A DNA stretch of 64,000 bases. It comes from Oceanobacillus polygoni (lineage in GTDB: Bacteria > Bacillota > Bacilli > Bacillales > Amphibacillaceae). The translations under genes were made by a program, and so were the position numbers. Within the stretch, counting starts at the first letter, position 1; each line of letters opens with the position of its first letter. The stretch lies in NCBI RefSeq assembly GCF_008304605.1, contig NZ_PIJY01000025.1, positions 1-64,000 on the forward strand, written 5' to 3'. The notes beneath the pieces are model-generated. The model did not search any database, was not told where the DNA came from, and saw nothing but the letters and a program-made list of their open reading frames with translations. Below are positions 16,696 through 26,806 of the stretch, piece after piece.

Positions 16696-16854
16696 TTAAA
16701 TCCTCTTTTCAACAAATAACAAAATCAATGTCGCCAATGGACCAAGTACAAGAGATAGTAAAAACCAGTTTAATCCTGTTCTATTCTTCCCTTGTGCAAG
16801 TGCGGCATTTATCAACGCTAGTGTACCCCATCCTACAAAATATTGGTTATCCAT
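16696..16854 (-). CDS. Tiny membrane protein (52 aa)
   Basis: ATG at 16854 follows GGAGAGGATAGA. The 52-residue product begins MDNQYFVGWGTLALINAALA, continues QGKNRTGLNWFLLSLVLGP, and ends VEKRI. It has two hydrophobic segments around a short basic Gly/Asn-containing turn, resembling small inner-membrane 'superinfection-exclusion-like' or PLDc_N-type hairpin proteins only in general shape. The strong ribosome binding site and clean reading frame support translation. Family unknown. Confidence 0.6.
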   Translation of the reverse strand: MDNQYFVGWGTLALINAALAQGKNRTGLNWFLLSLVLGPLATLILLFVEKRI

Positions 16855-16997
16855 TCTATCCTCTCCATTTCATTTAACTATACTGACCTTTAATCCTTAA
16901 ATTCACCTAATAATAGTAAAGGAATAACCCAAATATAATTTCTATTTACTTTTAAAATTATTAGAAGCTACCTCTTTTCTTTTCAACTACCAATCTT

Positions 16998-17297
16998 CTA
17001 GGCCAATAAATAACCTACTATAAATGGTATTATCATTAATAATACTGAACTGATAATAAGCGTTAAGGAAACGGATTTCGGGAGTTTTACTTTACCTTTA
17101 CCTTTATACCATCCTGAGAATTGTAACTTATTCCTATACCATACAAACAGCAGTAAAAAAATAGCGATTGCACCAAGCCATGAATAAGAGTCAGTTGATT
17201 CACTGATACTATAAATATTCCCTATAACCGCCCATCCCAATCCGCCAAGCAGCACAAAAATAATTATTATACGTGGTAGTTCTAATAAAATCCTCAA
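16998..17297 (-). CDS. Small membrane protein of unknown function (99 aa)
   Basis: The TTG at 17297 follows GGTGGGAG. The 99-residue product has three hydrophobic helices (about 8-28, 37-52 and 76-98), with a basic loop WYRNKLQFSGWYKGKGKVKLPKS between the second and third. I do not recognise the family. It shares strand, size and character with its neighbours. Confidence 0.55.
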   Translation of the reverse strand: MRILLELPRIIIIFVLLGGLGWAVIGNIYSISESTDSYSWLGAIAIFLLLFVWYRNKLQFSGWYKGKGKVKLPKSVSLTLIISSVLLMIIPFIVGYLLA

Positions 17298-17361
17298 TTC
17301 TAATCTCCCACCTTCTTATCACAGCATCAGACCACTAGATTACAAAAATAAGCGTATTACC

Positions 17362-17559
17362 TTAAATAAAAAACACTGAAATCAATAAGCTAATTGCAAA
17401 GAGTCCATATGCAATCTGTATGATGATATACACTGTAAATTCAAAGGATGAAAGTTTCCCTTTCCTTCTAATCTTTTCCAAGTGCCTAAAATAAAAAGCT
17501 GAACTAAAAACAAGTAAAAAGATAGCTATTGTGCGTAAAACTTCTACAAAAGTGACCAC
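17362..17559 (-). CDS. Small membrane protein of unknown function (65 aa)
   Basis: GTG at 17559 follows GGAGGG nine bases upstream. The 65-residue product has two membrane helices (about 5-23 and 42-64) separated by a basic loop (HLEKIRRKGKLSS). No family is recognised. It is the first of the run of small membrane protein genes at 17559-15720. Confidence 0.5.
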   Translation of the reverse strand: MVTFVEVLRTIAIFLLVFSSAFYFRHLEKIRRKGKLSSFEFTVYIIIQIAYGLFAISLLISVFFI

Positions 17560-18019
17560 ACTGCAATACCCTCCACTCTCGCTCTTTCTTTGTCATCTCT
17601 TCTGCCCATACAGTTTATATACATAATTCCATAAATCATTTTACCATATATTAGTAATCTTAAAATACTTATTGGCAGTTTTGCAATGAATAAGTAAAGC
17701 CATCAAATTTTAAAAGATTTTTGTTATTTTCTCGTTATTTTTTATAAATGTACTTCAAATCAAAAATATTTACTTTATGACACAGAGTGGTTTGCGAAAC
17801 AGTTGCCTAGATTAGCATTTGTAGAAGCCACTTTCCCTGTTGTACGAATTAGAATAATTAAAGGTTTCACTATTAAACAATTCAGTTTGGTTCGGTTACA
17901 TAAAATGGACATTCCAATCAACATTGCTTCAATTGAATTCCTAAGAGGTTATACATCAAACCATAAAGCTTTGATAATTTTATTTTTTTCCATGCACTAA
18001 TTTAGCTCACGAGCAAAAA
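17560..18019. other. Gap without a recognisable gene
   Basis: A plus-strand frame at 17803-18000 is open for 65 codons, but it has no ribosome binding site and no family resemblance. The DNA is very AT-rich, and no repeat or structured RNA was noticed. Confidence 0.4.
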
Positions 18020-18049
18020 GCAGACTTCCAAACATTATTGGAAGTCTGC
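18020..18049 (-). terminator. Terminator after nrnB
   Basis: GCAGACTTCCAA pairs perfectly with TTGGAAGTCTGC around a 6-base loop, and the minus strand continues TTTTTGCTC. It lies 20 bp past the nrnB stop. Confidence 0.85.
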
Positions 18050-18069
18050 CGATACTGATATTCAGCTTT

Positions 18070-19281
18070 TTAAACCCTTTTCTCATCATTATTTAATTTT
18101 ACTCCGTTTACACTGCCTATCTTCTCCATCAAAGAACTGACAAATGCATCATCTCTCACAAGCCAGGCTTCTTCATTACGCTTCAGAAAGTTTTCTGCAT
18201 CCGCAAAGCTTGAAAAGGTTTGATCTATTTTTTCCCTATCTTTTTCAATCACCCAATGATCATCTTCGGGGTAAAGAAGAAAAACAACTTCCGACCTGTT
18301 TTCATACATCGATCCAAAAGGAGATCCTTTTACGTTATATCGATTTCTTTTCTCATCCTCCCGTAATGCTTCCAGGTGAAAGGTATCTGCTACAAACAAT
18401 TTATATGCTTCATCGGTTAATGTGCAGCCTGATGCTTTCGCGTGCCCTCCTCCTGCAAACCTACTTGCCACTTCAGACACATCAACATGATCATGGATTG
18501 TTCTGAATCCTGCCCGTTTTCCGCCAATATTCAAAATCACAATGTAATCAAGGTGTGGGTATTCTTTACCTAACTCATTTCCAAGTTCCGAGTGGTAGGA
18601 CTCCGCATATACAATTCCAGCAAAATGATCACCAATTTTCGTTTGAACGAGCTGTCGTTTTTTCCGGTGAATATAACGTTCGATTTTATCATCTTCCATG
18701 TTGAGGATTTTCTTTTCAAAATCATCAAAGTAGAAATGCTCACTTTGTAGCAATCGTTCCATCATAATATCCTCAAATTCCTCAATGGAAACAAGAAAAA
18801 ACAGCGCATTGAGCTGCCTTGCTTTTTGATTGTCGTTTTTTTCCCATTCCCATGTATCATACTGCCTTACGAGTTCTACAAATTCCGTTACGGCATCAGA
18901 AGCCTCCAGCAATTGATGTTCAACAAGAAATTCATAAAATAAAGATGTTGCCGAGGTTAAATTACCTCGCGTATCCTCAACGACAACATGTCCCCACTCA
19001 TACTCGTTAAAATGCAGTGCTGTTTTATGGTGGTCCAAAAATTGTACTTTCCCACCAGCATGATGAAATGCTTCCAGTCTTTTTTCATTCGCTTCATTCA
19101 CGGACAAATCCGTAATAATTAAAAAGATGTCCTTATCCTCATTCTCAAAAAACCACTCAACTTCTCGATTTAAGCTGGCAATGGAATTGTATCTTACCTT
19201 AACCTCCTTACCAAAAGCGAGCTTCGCTAAAATACCACACCCAACACCATCTAAATCATTATGAGACAATAGCTTATACAT
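18070..19281 (-). CDS. nrnB: DHH-family oligoribonuclease NrnB
   Basis: A 403-residue DHH/DHHA1 phosphoesterase. Motifs include SHNDLDGVGCG (D9, D11), LIITDLSVNE, LDHHKT (D82-H83-H84) and GGGHAKASGC in the DHHA1 domain. Order and wording match B. subtilis NrnB (YngD), which degrades short RNAs and pAp-type nucleotides with metal ions. The ATG at 19281 has GAGGTG six bases upstream and is preferred over the GTG at 19290. Transcribed alone. Confidence 0.9.
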   Translation of the reverse strand: MYKLLSHNDLDGVGCGILAKLAFGKEVKVRYNSIASLNREVEWFFENEDKDIFLIITDLSVNEANEKRLEAFHHAGGKVQFLDHHKTALHFNEYEWGHVVVEDTRGNLTSATSLFYEFLVEHQLLEASDAVTEFVELVRQYDTWEWEKNDNQKARQLNALFFLVSIEEFEDIMMERLLQSEHFYFDDFEKKILNMEDDKIERYIHRKKRQLVQTKIGDHFAGIVYAESYHSELGNELGKEYPHLDYIVILNIGGKRAGFRTIHDHVDVSEVASRFAGGGHAKASGCTLTDEAYKLFVADTFHLEALREDEKRNRYNVKGSPFGSMYENRSEVVFLLYPEDDHWVIEKDREKIDQTFSSFADAENFLKRNEEAWLVRDDAFVSSLMEKIGSVNGVKLNNDEKRV

Positions 19282-19377
19282 ATTTCTCACCTCAGATAAT
19301 AGTATGCTTTTAATGAGGGAAATTATTGCAGGAACAGTTATATGCGAGAAGGTATTTCTTTGTTTTAATCGTTCAAA

Positions 19378-19407
19378 AAAAGAACCCCAGCCTTAGCTGA
19401 AGTTCTT
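19378..19407 (-). terminator. Terminator after the giant surface protein gene
   Basis: Minus strand AAAGAACTTCAGC pairs with GCTGGGGTTCTTT (with G-U pairs), and the T-run TTTTTTT follows. It begins 13 bp after the stop codon. Confidence 0.8.
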
Positions 19408-19419
19408 TCATCAAATCCA

Positions 19420-22400
19420 TTAATCCATCAATCGCTGTTTTCTATAATATCCGACATACCATATCCCCACACCACTTATTATTAACACGATACCGATTAA
19501 TAAATAGTTAAACATATCAGTAGCTGTGTCTGGCAAGAATCCACCGGAAGCTGAACCATCACTTGATCCCGCTTTTTCAATTACAGGCTTTTTATCTGTC
19601 CCAGCTCTTTCACCAGATACTGGAGTAGAACCATCATCCGTAGTCGCTTCATGCGCTTTTTCGAATGCAGCAAATGTACTCAAGTGATGTAATGGTGCAG
19701 TTACTTTACCATTTGCAAATTCACTTCCATTAACTAGCTCCCATTCTTTAGAATCCTCATTGAAATAAAATAAATGAAGATGCTCAGGCTTTGTAACCTT
19801 ATCAGTGAATACATCCAACGCTAACGTAATTGGTTCTGCATATTCACTGATTAGTGTACCGCCCTGTGTAATCGTAATATCATATACATTACTTAACGCA
19901 TCCGCAATTTGTTCCAATCGTTCGATTTTAATAATGACATCGCCTGCTCCGCTAAATGCAGATGCCGGGATATCCAGCGTAATATCACCTTTTTGAATCG
20001 TTAGGATAATATTCTTTTCCTTTAAAAGTTTGATTTGCTCTTCCGTTAATTCGAGTTCAACGATTGCTTGGTCTGCATGTTCATTTAAATCAACAATAAT
20101 ATTGCCATCACTTGCTACTTCATGAAATACGTCATTATCAAGCATAGCTTTATTACTTTGAACTTTAGGTGTCACTGTTTGCTTCTTGTTGTTTGGCAGT
20201 TCTTCGTTTGGAACTTCACCAGGAACCTTGTCGTTTCCATCGTCAGGAGTTTCACCTGGCTCTTCAGGCCTATTTGGCTCTTCGTCTGGATCAGGAAACT
20301 CTGGAACTTCTGGTTCGGATGGATCAATCACTTCCCCATCAACTGTTTGGAAACTCCAAATGTTCGAACGAACCATACCACCAAAATCATCAGATGCAAT
20401 AACATACCAGAAATATTCGCTATTTGGAGCTAGATTTTCCCAAACAACTGTTGCTGTCCCTCCGCTCTCAACATTTTTTACCGAATCAATCAGATTATTG
20501 GTATACACATTTACCTCTACATAATCAGTTGCAACTTTTTTCAGCTGTGGCTCGAGATCCCAGTCCAAGTTGAATTCATCTTTCTCTGGGAACTCTACTG
20601 GATCATAGTAATTATATTCATCCATATACGGAGAATAGGTACGTACTTCCATTTGGTTTGTTTCCATATTAAAGGTTAACAGTCGCATATAGCCCTGACC
20701 GCCTTCTGGACCACCTTGGTAATCTGCAAGCAACTGATACACAGTGCGGTCCGCCACACCATCACCATTATCATCAATTTCATCAATTAATTTCTGGCTA
20801 TTATGGTAATGTCCGGAAAGAACCGCATGAACATTCTCATTCGGTACAACGACTTTTTCAAAAAGCTCGTCCCCAATTGGACTCCTTGTTCCACTTGCAA
20901 GCAAATATTCATGGAAGCCTAGAATCGCTTTATGATTCGGATGCTTCTCCAGAACATCATTGATCCAGTCAATTCCCTCCTGGTCGATGCCCCAGCCTAG
21001 GTAGACTATGATGAAGTCATTTCCATTGACCGAAATAAGGTCGTAGTGTCCGCGATTATTTTCATAGGACCCAGCAAAATAGGAACGATCCTCAAATCGA
21101 TGATCACCAAAATACGTATAATAATTCGTATAATTATTATCCTTTTGATCAACATCATGATTTCCTGCTAGAACTCCGTAGGCTACACCAGCATCATCAA
21201 GCACTTTCATTGCTTTATCTGCAACTTCCCATTGATCAAAATCATCCCAAATATTAACGATATCTCCCGTATGAATGACGTACTCGAGATTTAATGCTTC
21301 CTGGTTATTTACAATCCATTCCACTTGTTCATTGTAAATGTTTGGATAGCTCTCCGAGTAGTATTGTGTATCTGACATCCACACAAATGTGAAATCCTCT
21401 CCTGGATTTGCAATTTGATCTTGAACAATGACACTTACTTTACTGTCTTGTAAGTATGCATCTCCAGTAACAGAACCGACTAGCTCAAACGCCTCTTCAC
21501 CTGCAATAATCGATGTGAGCTCATCCCAATTAGTTGTTTCATAATTCCAAGCATACATCGTTACCTTTCGGCCATCCAACGAGGAGCCATTCCATACAAT
21601 TTCGATTTCATCATCAGGCTGAACATTTTTATCAACGGTAACATCGAAGCGATGGTACGGAAATTCCGTAGTTGATTCGGTTGACACTTCTTTTCCATCC
21701 ACATCGGATAACTGTGCCAACTCACCTTCTGTAAAATCCGTTTCTCCTTCTGGTAAAAATTCTCCAGGAGGTTCAGTACCAACACTATTTTGTGATATCG
21801 TGAGATGCTCTGAATCATCAGCTGTATACTGATACGACTGATAAAAGTCGACTTTCATCTTGTCGCCAGTTGGATCATTTATTTTCACCGATAGATCTGC
21901 CTGTGTTGCATCCGGCTGGTTATTCATCCAATCTGGAAGCCAAGGATGCTCCTCGACAACCAGGAATGTAACTGTATTTGTTCCAGTATTTCCCGCTGCA
22001 TCTGTTGCAGTATAGACAATTTCATGTTCACCTGGCGCAAGCTGAGCAGATGATGTCTCATAAGGGAGGGTGATTGTTTTCCCATCCAATGTTGCTGTAT
22101 TTTCTACAACTTCACTTGCATCTTCAATTGCTGCATCAATTGTAAAGTTACCTTTATACTCCTGTCCTTCTTGAATGCTCGGCTTGATAATAGGTGCTGT
22201 ATTATCAACAATCACATTTGCAATTGTCTGATTATCACCTAATGCTGCTTTTATTTCATGTGTCCCATCTGAGACTCTAGTTGTATCGAATAAATAGGCA
22301 AGAGATGCGAATTTTTCTTCATCAATCGTAAAATCAAAGTCGTAAACTGGATCCTTCCCAGGGCTATCACCAATAGCATAATTCGTATCTGAGTTATTAT

Positions 22401-25400
22401 AGTTGGGATCATAGATAACTGTTCCATCTTCTAGTACTAATCGAATATTTTTAATTGTGAAGTCATCTCGATTTTCAGTCGATGTTTCATCAAACGGGCT
22501 TACTTTATTTCCAGCACGAATGGTAATCGTATTTTCTCCAGGTTTCAGCATGTCAGCAGGAATAGGGACTGTTAATGTAACAAAATCCGTATACGTATCA
22601 TCGAAAATTTCTAGGATTTCATCCCCCATCGTCACACCATTTTGGAAATAAATATTTGTTTCACTAACATCAAATGCGAAATACGCTTCATTTTCCATCG
22701 CCATAAACGTATCTGTCACTTGCTCGTCATCAAGGAACAATAGCATCTCATCCGTATAAGCATCTTCAGTCGCTTTGATGACTTTTTCACCAGCAATTAA
22801 TTCATCCTCTTCCACATTTAAGCGAAGTCCCGTTTCTACATTTGGATGTTCAATCGGAACGGATTTTATTTCTGTTGAACTTTCATTACGTCCATCACGT
22901 GCAACAAAGTAATATTCCAGCTCTTGTTGTCCGATTAGTTCGGGTTCATAGATGGTGTGTTGAAATGTATCTTCTGCTTGTCGTTCCAAATTTACTTGTC
23001 TAAAGTTCTCTCCATCCATAGTACGGTAAAAAAGACTAACAGATTTTACTTCGATATCATCTGTAATGGTTGCTGTAATCTGAACAGATTCCTCCGATGT
23101 GATGGCATCTTTTCCAGTTGTATCTTCTATGTTCGGTTTCACGGTGTCATCAGGCAATTGTACTTTTTCTCTCGGCACTTGCTCTGGAATGACTTCTCCA
23201 GGTGTTGCATCCAAAACACCGGCGCTGATTTTTTTTAACGTTTGGCTGCCGTCAATAGGATAACGGAATAGGATACCTTTATCAGCAACCGTATCATCTA
23301 CACCAGCTTCATCCAAATAGGTTACATTGGAAATCTCATAGCCACTCTTCGTTGCCATTACAAATGTACGCTCTGCACTATTTGACATTCCATTGTTGTA
23401 AATCTTAATTAAGTTCTTACCTTCTGTCAGATCAGTTCCATAATGGGCATTAAAATCTGCACTCGTTAAATCCGTATTTCCAGAATTAATAATCCAGAAA
23501 ACAACCGTTTCACCAGATGGAATAATTATATCCTCATGGCTTGCAGACGGTCCCCAAAGTAAGTCTCCTTCAGGTCCGGTATTCGGGTAACGATAGCGAA
23601 TGGTGTAATCTTTATAATGAATTGCTTCTGTTGTATTGTTATATACTTCAATAAATTCATAGGCGTCCGCACCATTTGCATTTGTTGAATCTGGTACAAC
23701 CTCTGTAATAAATAGAGGCGGGACGGCCTGATAGTCTATAGCTGCTTGCGGGATGTCGAACGCCTCAATTTCTGACGTTGTCCTGCCAGCTTGATTCGAT
23801 GCTACAACATAGTAGTTTAGCTTGTCACTCCATATTTCTGCACGAGGAACACTTGCCGTATAGATTGCAGCTTCTTCTGTCTCTTCCATCGTGATAGATT
23901 CAAATCCCATCGCTTCACTTTGGCTTACATAAAGATTAACCCCTTGTAAAGCTTGCTCGGAAATAACTTCAAGCTGAATCGTTATTGCTTCATCTTTCAC
24001 ATCAATTGCAGGTTCACCTATTATGGGAACCTCTGCATCCATTTCAATAACAACAGGCTCTTTAGGTACTTGCTCTGGAAAAACGGTAAGTGGGGAAATA
24101 CTTTCTGCAATCCCAACTTTTTGCATCGCATTTCCTTCTGATGGATATTTATACATAATCCCTCGATCGGTAAAAACATCATCTGAACCATCATTATAAG
24201 AAGCTTGTACAATTTCATTGTCAAACTCATCTGCAAGAATTAGTGTACGTTCACTTCCATTCGCCATCCCAGCACTTTGAATGATTGCCACTCGATCCTC
24301 GGTTAACTCGAGTCCATACTGTTCATTGAAGTCATCAAGTGTCGACTGTTGGTTCCCGTCATTATGGATCCAAATAATAAAGCTTTCCTGTGCGTCAATT
24401 ACCTTATCATCGGCAATATCCCAAATCTGATCAGCCGTACCTGTTGGGTATCGGTAAATAATCTTGTAATCCTTCATATTAATTGGCTGATCCGAATTGT
24501 TATAAATCTCGATAAACTCATACGCATCTGCACCATTCATGTTTGCTGTGTCTGGTGTTAATTCCGTAATTAACAGCTTTGGCATGGCTTGTGGATCGAC
24601 TTCCGGCTGCGGAATAACTGCTTCATAAGTTTCTGACATTGCCGTATCACTCTCAGTAGAAGCAGTAAAATAATACTGAACCTGCTCACTCCAAATTTGA
24701 TTGCGCGGAATGGTAAGCTTATAAACAGAATCTTCCTCTACCTCCATTGGCAGGGATTGTTCCTTAAGTGCACTGCTTTGGCTAAAATGAAGCTGTACTT
24801 CATCTAGTTCTTGCTCAGACGTCACTTCAATTTCCACCGTTACAGTATCATCTGTTAGGGATACGGTAGGCTTTCCAATAATAGGAGCTTCAACATCCGT
24901 TTCTGTGTCTGCCTCAACTTCCATCGTTTCCATTTCTACTGGCTCACTTGGAATTTGTCCATTGATAAGGGTTAATGGCGTAGCAGTTTCACCCATTCCA
25001 ACGAATTGCATTTCATTATCTTCAGACGGATATTGATAAACAATTCCTTGATTCTCCTCTTCCATTTCGTTATAAGCAGCACGTATAATTTCTTCACCCG
25101 CTTTATTACGAATGATAATGGTTTGATCTTGATCGTTTTCTAACCCGCTGCTTTCAATTGTTGTTACACGATCTTCTGTTAATGCAACATCATAATTCGA
25201 ATTAAATTCGTCTGTTGTTAGTGCTTTATCTTGCACCCAAACGATAAATGTCTCTTCCGGTGGAATAACTTTATCCTCTGTCTCTGTTAGATCCCATACT
25301 TGGTCTGTTGCGTTATTTCCGTCACTGTACGTAAGTTGATAATCCTTCAGGTTTATTGGCTGATCACTATTATTGTAAAGTTCTATATAACCGTAACCAT

Positions 25401-26256
25401 CTGGCTGTGGTACAATTTCTGTAATAAGCAGAACTGGAAGATTTTGCGCATCCGGTTCTTCTAATTGTACCGTTGCTTCTATGTAGCCTTCTTCAGAGTA
25501 TGTTATTTCCTCTCCATCTACATTCTGTGCGATTATGTTGTACTTAAAATTATCTGACCAAAAATGCGTTGCGGGAACTTCAACTGTATAGTTTTCTGTT
25601 GCTTCAACCTTTTTGAATGGCAGTTCCTTTACTGCCATCTGTTCACCTGTTTGGAATTGCAAGAGCACATTTTCTGCAAGTTTAACATTCGCCTCAAATG
25701 TAACATCCGCTCCACCATCGATAGTCGTAATAGCTTCATGCTCAATTGCCAATCCTTCTTCACTTGCAGCAGGAGTAGAATCCTGGTCGTCCTGCGTCTT
25801 TTCTTGTTCCTGTTTTTCTGGTTCCTTTTCTTTTACCTCCACAATAAAAGGTAATGATGTAACATTCTCATTCTCATTTGTTACGTCAAACCAATATTCC
25901 AATTTAGTACTTGATATAGCATCCCCTGGAATCACTGCAATATATAAATCCGTATTCTCTGAACGCTCCATTGGGATTGCTTTCGCTTCAGCATTCACGT
26001 CTTGCTTATAGAACAACGACACTTCCTCTGCATCTTGAATCGTTGCTTCTACTTGGAATTCCTCTCCTTGTGTCAGCTGATTTGGCAGCTCATGTTGAAT
26101 TGGTAAAATCTCTTGCGCTTCTTCTGCTTCGGCATCTTTCTCGATAACTTCTGCATCTGATCCATTCATAGGTGAGGCATAAATAGGTGCCGTTCCATGA
26201 AAGATAGTCGTAAATAAAAGCATAATAGCCGATAGTAGTGCAAAAATTCTCCTCAT
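19420..26256 (-). CDS. Giant cell-wall-anchored protein: three lamin-tail modules plus metallophosphoesterase
   Basis: The 2278-residue product has a signal peptide (1-27, ending PIYA) and ATG 26256 behind GGAGGG. Three lamin-tail-like domains start near 270, 557 and 844, each opening LLITE/LFITE and EFIE(I/V)YNN. They are spaced 287 residues apart with an Ig-like segment (PIIGKPTVSL-type) in each unit. More Ig-like segments follow. A calcineurin-type phosphoesterase at about 1620-1830 has SDTQ, HTGDIV, GNHD and GHYH metal motifs. A Pro/Glu-rich linker leads to LPDTA near 2242, a membrane helix and a basic tail. LPDTA fits class D sortase substrates such as B. subtilis YhcR. The repeats are diverged. 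Its substrate is unknown; extracellular nucleotide or nucleic-acid hydrolysis is possible. Confidence 0.88.
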   Translation of the reverse strand: MRRIFALLSAIMLLFTTIFHGTAPIYASPMNGSDAEVIEKDAEAEEAQEILPIQHELPNQLTQGEEFQVEATIQDAEEVSLFYKQDVNAEAKAIPMERSENTDLYIAVIPGDAISSTKLEYWFDVTNENENVTSLPFIVEVKEKEPEKQEQEKTQDDQDSTPAASEEGLAIEHEAITTIDGGADVTFEANVKLAENVLLQFQTGEQMAVKELPFKKVEATENYTVEVPATHFWSDNFKYNIIAQNVDGEEITYSEEGYIEATVQLEEPDAQNLPVLLITEIVPQPDGYGYIELYNNSDQPINLKDYQLTYSDGNNATDQVWDLTETEDKVIPPEETFIVWVQDKALTTDEFNSNYDVALTEDRVTTIESSGLENDQDQTIIIRNKAGEEIIRAAYNEMEEENQGIVYQYPSEDNEMQFVGMGETATPLTLINGQIPSEPVEMETMEVEADTETDVEAPIIGKPTVSLTDDTVTVEIEVTSEQELDEVQLHFSQSSALKEQSLPMEVEEDSVYKLTIPRNQIWSEQVQYYFTASTESDTAMSETYEAVIPQPEVDPQAMPKLLITELTPDTANMNGADAYEFIEIYNNSDQPINMKDYKIIYRYPTGTADQIWDIADDKVIDAQESFIIWIHNDGNQQSTLDDFNEQYGLELTEDRVAIIQSAGMANGSERTLILADEFDNEIVQASYNDGSDDVFTDRGIMYKYPSEGNAMQKVGIAESISPLTVFPEQVPKEPVVIEMDAEVPIIGEPAIDVKDEAITIQLEVISEQALQGVNLYVSQSEAMGFESITMEETEEAAIYTASVPRAEIWSDKLNYYVVASNQAGRTTSEIEAFDIPQAAIDYQAVPPLFITEVVPDSTNANGADAYEFIEVYNNTTEAIHYKDYTIRYRYPNTGPEGDLLWGPSASHEDIIIPSGETVVFWIINSGNTDLTSADFNAHYGTDLTEGKNLIKIYNNGMSNSAERTFVMATKSGYEISNVTYLDEAGVDDTVADKGILFRYPIDGSQTLKKISAGVLDATPGEVIPEQVPREKVQLPDDTVKPNIEDTTGKDAITSEESVQITATITDDIEVKSVSLFYRTMDGENFRQVNLERQAEDTFQHTIYEPELIGQQELEYYFVARDGRNESSTEIKSVPIEHPNVETGLRLNVEEDELIAGEKVIKATEDAYTDEMLLFLDDEQVTDTFMAMENEAYFAFDVSETNIYFQNGVTMGDEILEIFDDTYTDFVTLTVPIPADMLKPGENTITIRAGNKVSPFDETSTENRDDFTIKNIRLVLEDGTVIYDPNYNNSDTNYAIGDSPGKDPVYDFDFTIDEEKFASLAYLFDTTRVSDGTHEIKAALGDNQTIANVIVDNTAPIIKPSIQEGQEYKGNFTIDAAIEDASEVVENTATLDGKTITLPYETSSAQLAPGEHEIVYTATDAAGNTGTNTVTFLVVEEHPWLPDWMNNQPDATQADLSVKINDPTGDKMKVDFYQSYQYTADDSEHLTISQNSVGTEPPGEFLPEGETDFTEGELAQLSDVDGKEVSTESTTEFPYHRFDVTVDKNVQPDDEIEIVWNGSSLDGRKVTMYAWNYETTNWDELTSIIAGEEAFELVGSVTGDAYLQDSKVSVIVQDQIANPGEDFTFVWMSDTQYYSESYPNIYNEQVEWIVNNQEALNLEYVIHTGDIVNIWDDFDQWEVADKAMKVLDDAGVAYGVLAGNHDVDQKDNNYTNYYTYFGDHRFEDRSYFAGSYENNRGHYDLISVNGNDFIIVYLGWGIDQEGIDWINDVLEKHPNHKAILGFHEYLLASGTRSPIGDELFEKVVVPNENVHAVLSGHYHNSQKLIDEIDDNGDGVADRTVYQLLADYQGGPEGGQGYMRLLTFNMETNQMEVRTYSPYMDEYNYYDPVEFPEKDEFNLDWDLEPQLKKVATDYVEVNVYTNNLIDSVKNVESGGTATVVWENLAPNSEYFWYVIASDDFGGMVRSNIWSFQTVDGEVIDPSEPEVPEFPDPDEEPNRPEEPGETPDDGNDKVPGEVPNEELPNNKKQTVTPKVQSNKAMLDNDVFHEVASDGNIIVDLNEHADQAIVELELTEEQIKLLKEKNIILTIQKGDITLDIPASAFSGAGDVIIKIERLEQIADALSNVYDITITQGGTLISEYAEPITLALDVFTDKVTKPEHLHLFYFNEDSKEWELVNGSEFANGKVTAPLHHLSTFAAFEKAHEATTDDGSTPVSGERAGTDKKPVIEKAGSSDGSASGGFLPDTATDMFNYLLIGIVLIISGVGIWYVGYYRKQRLMD

Positions 26257-26806
26257 GCTCTTCCCTCCATGACTAAGTTTACGTTCCTATTAAGTATAGA
26301 TTTCGCATGTTAACGGGGATTAAATATTGCATGAAAATTTCGTAAAAATAACTAGGTCTAAGGTTATAGAAAGATTTCATACAAATAGTTTAATACCTTT
26401 TTAAGGTTTTAGGATTATCGTTATCTTTCACTAAAAATTAGTATGTGCACAGTATCTTGACATTACTAGTCTGCTTTTAAACAACGCCAAAGTTTAACAT
26501 TTTCTTTGTTAATTGACTTTACCAATACCTTGCTAATCTACTTTCCATATCTGCAAACAGCACTTTGAAAAGATTCCTTTCTCCGTTTTTTTACGCAATT
26601 TTTGTTGTAGATTTTGCTAAAAAACCAGTTTAGAACAATTTCTTTAGTACCTGCAGCTAAACGAATCTACCTTAACAGTTTTTTACAACCTCCATTTGTT
26701 GAGCTGATTTATCACTAATACAATTAATCAATAATCATCTCGCACCAAAAAATGTTATAATATACAGAGTTTTAAGATATATAATTTATTTTTTGAGGTG
26801 ATTCCC
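26257..26806. other. 550-bp gap between divergent genes
   Basis: No gene is visible. At the right end TATAAT with an upstream TG (26756-26761, extended -10) is a likely promoter for the aminotransferase gene at 26807. At the left end a minus-strand TATACT (about 26294-26299) may serve the surface protein. The middle is AT-rich without strong hairpins. No SAM riboswitch is present. Confidence 0.45.

Noticed and set aside
17803-18000. 65-codon plus-strand frame
   Set aside because: TTG start without ribosome binding site, unrecognisable product, AT-rich gap.
20122-20524. Long plus-strand frames opposite the linker region of the giant surface protein
   Set aside because: They mirror the Pro/Glu/Asp-rich codons of the real gene, lack ribosome binding sites and have low-complexity translations.
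25613-26011. 132-codon plus-strand frame opposite the start of the surface protein gene
   Set aside because: Ser/Phe/Cys-rich antisense shadow with no start signals.
26257-26806. Search for a SAM riboswitch or Pho box in the 550-bp gap (the aminotransferase resembles MtnE, the surface protein a phosphatase)
   Set aside because: No S-box blocks are present, and only one TTAACA word was found, without the tandem 11-bp spacing of a Pho box.
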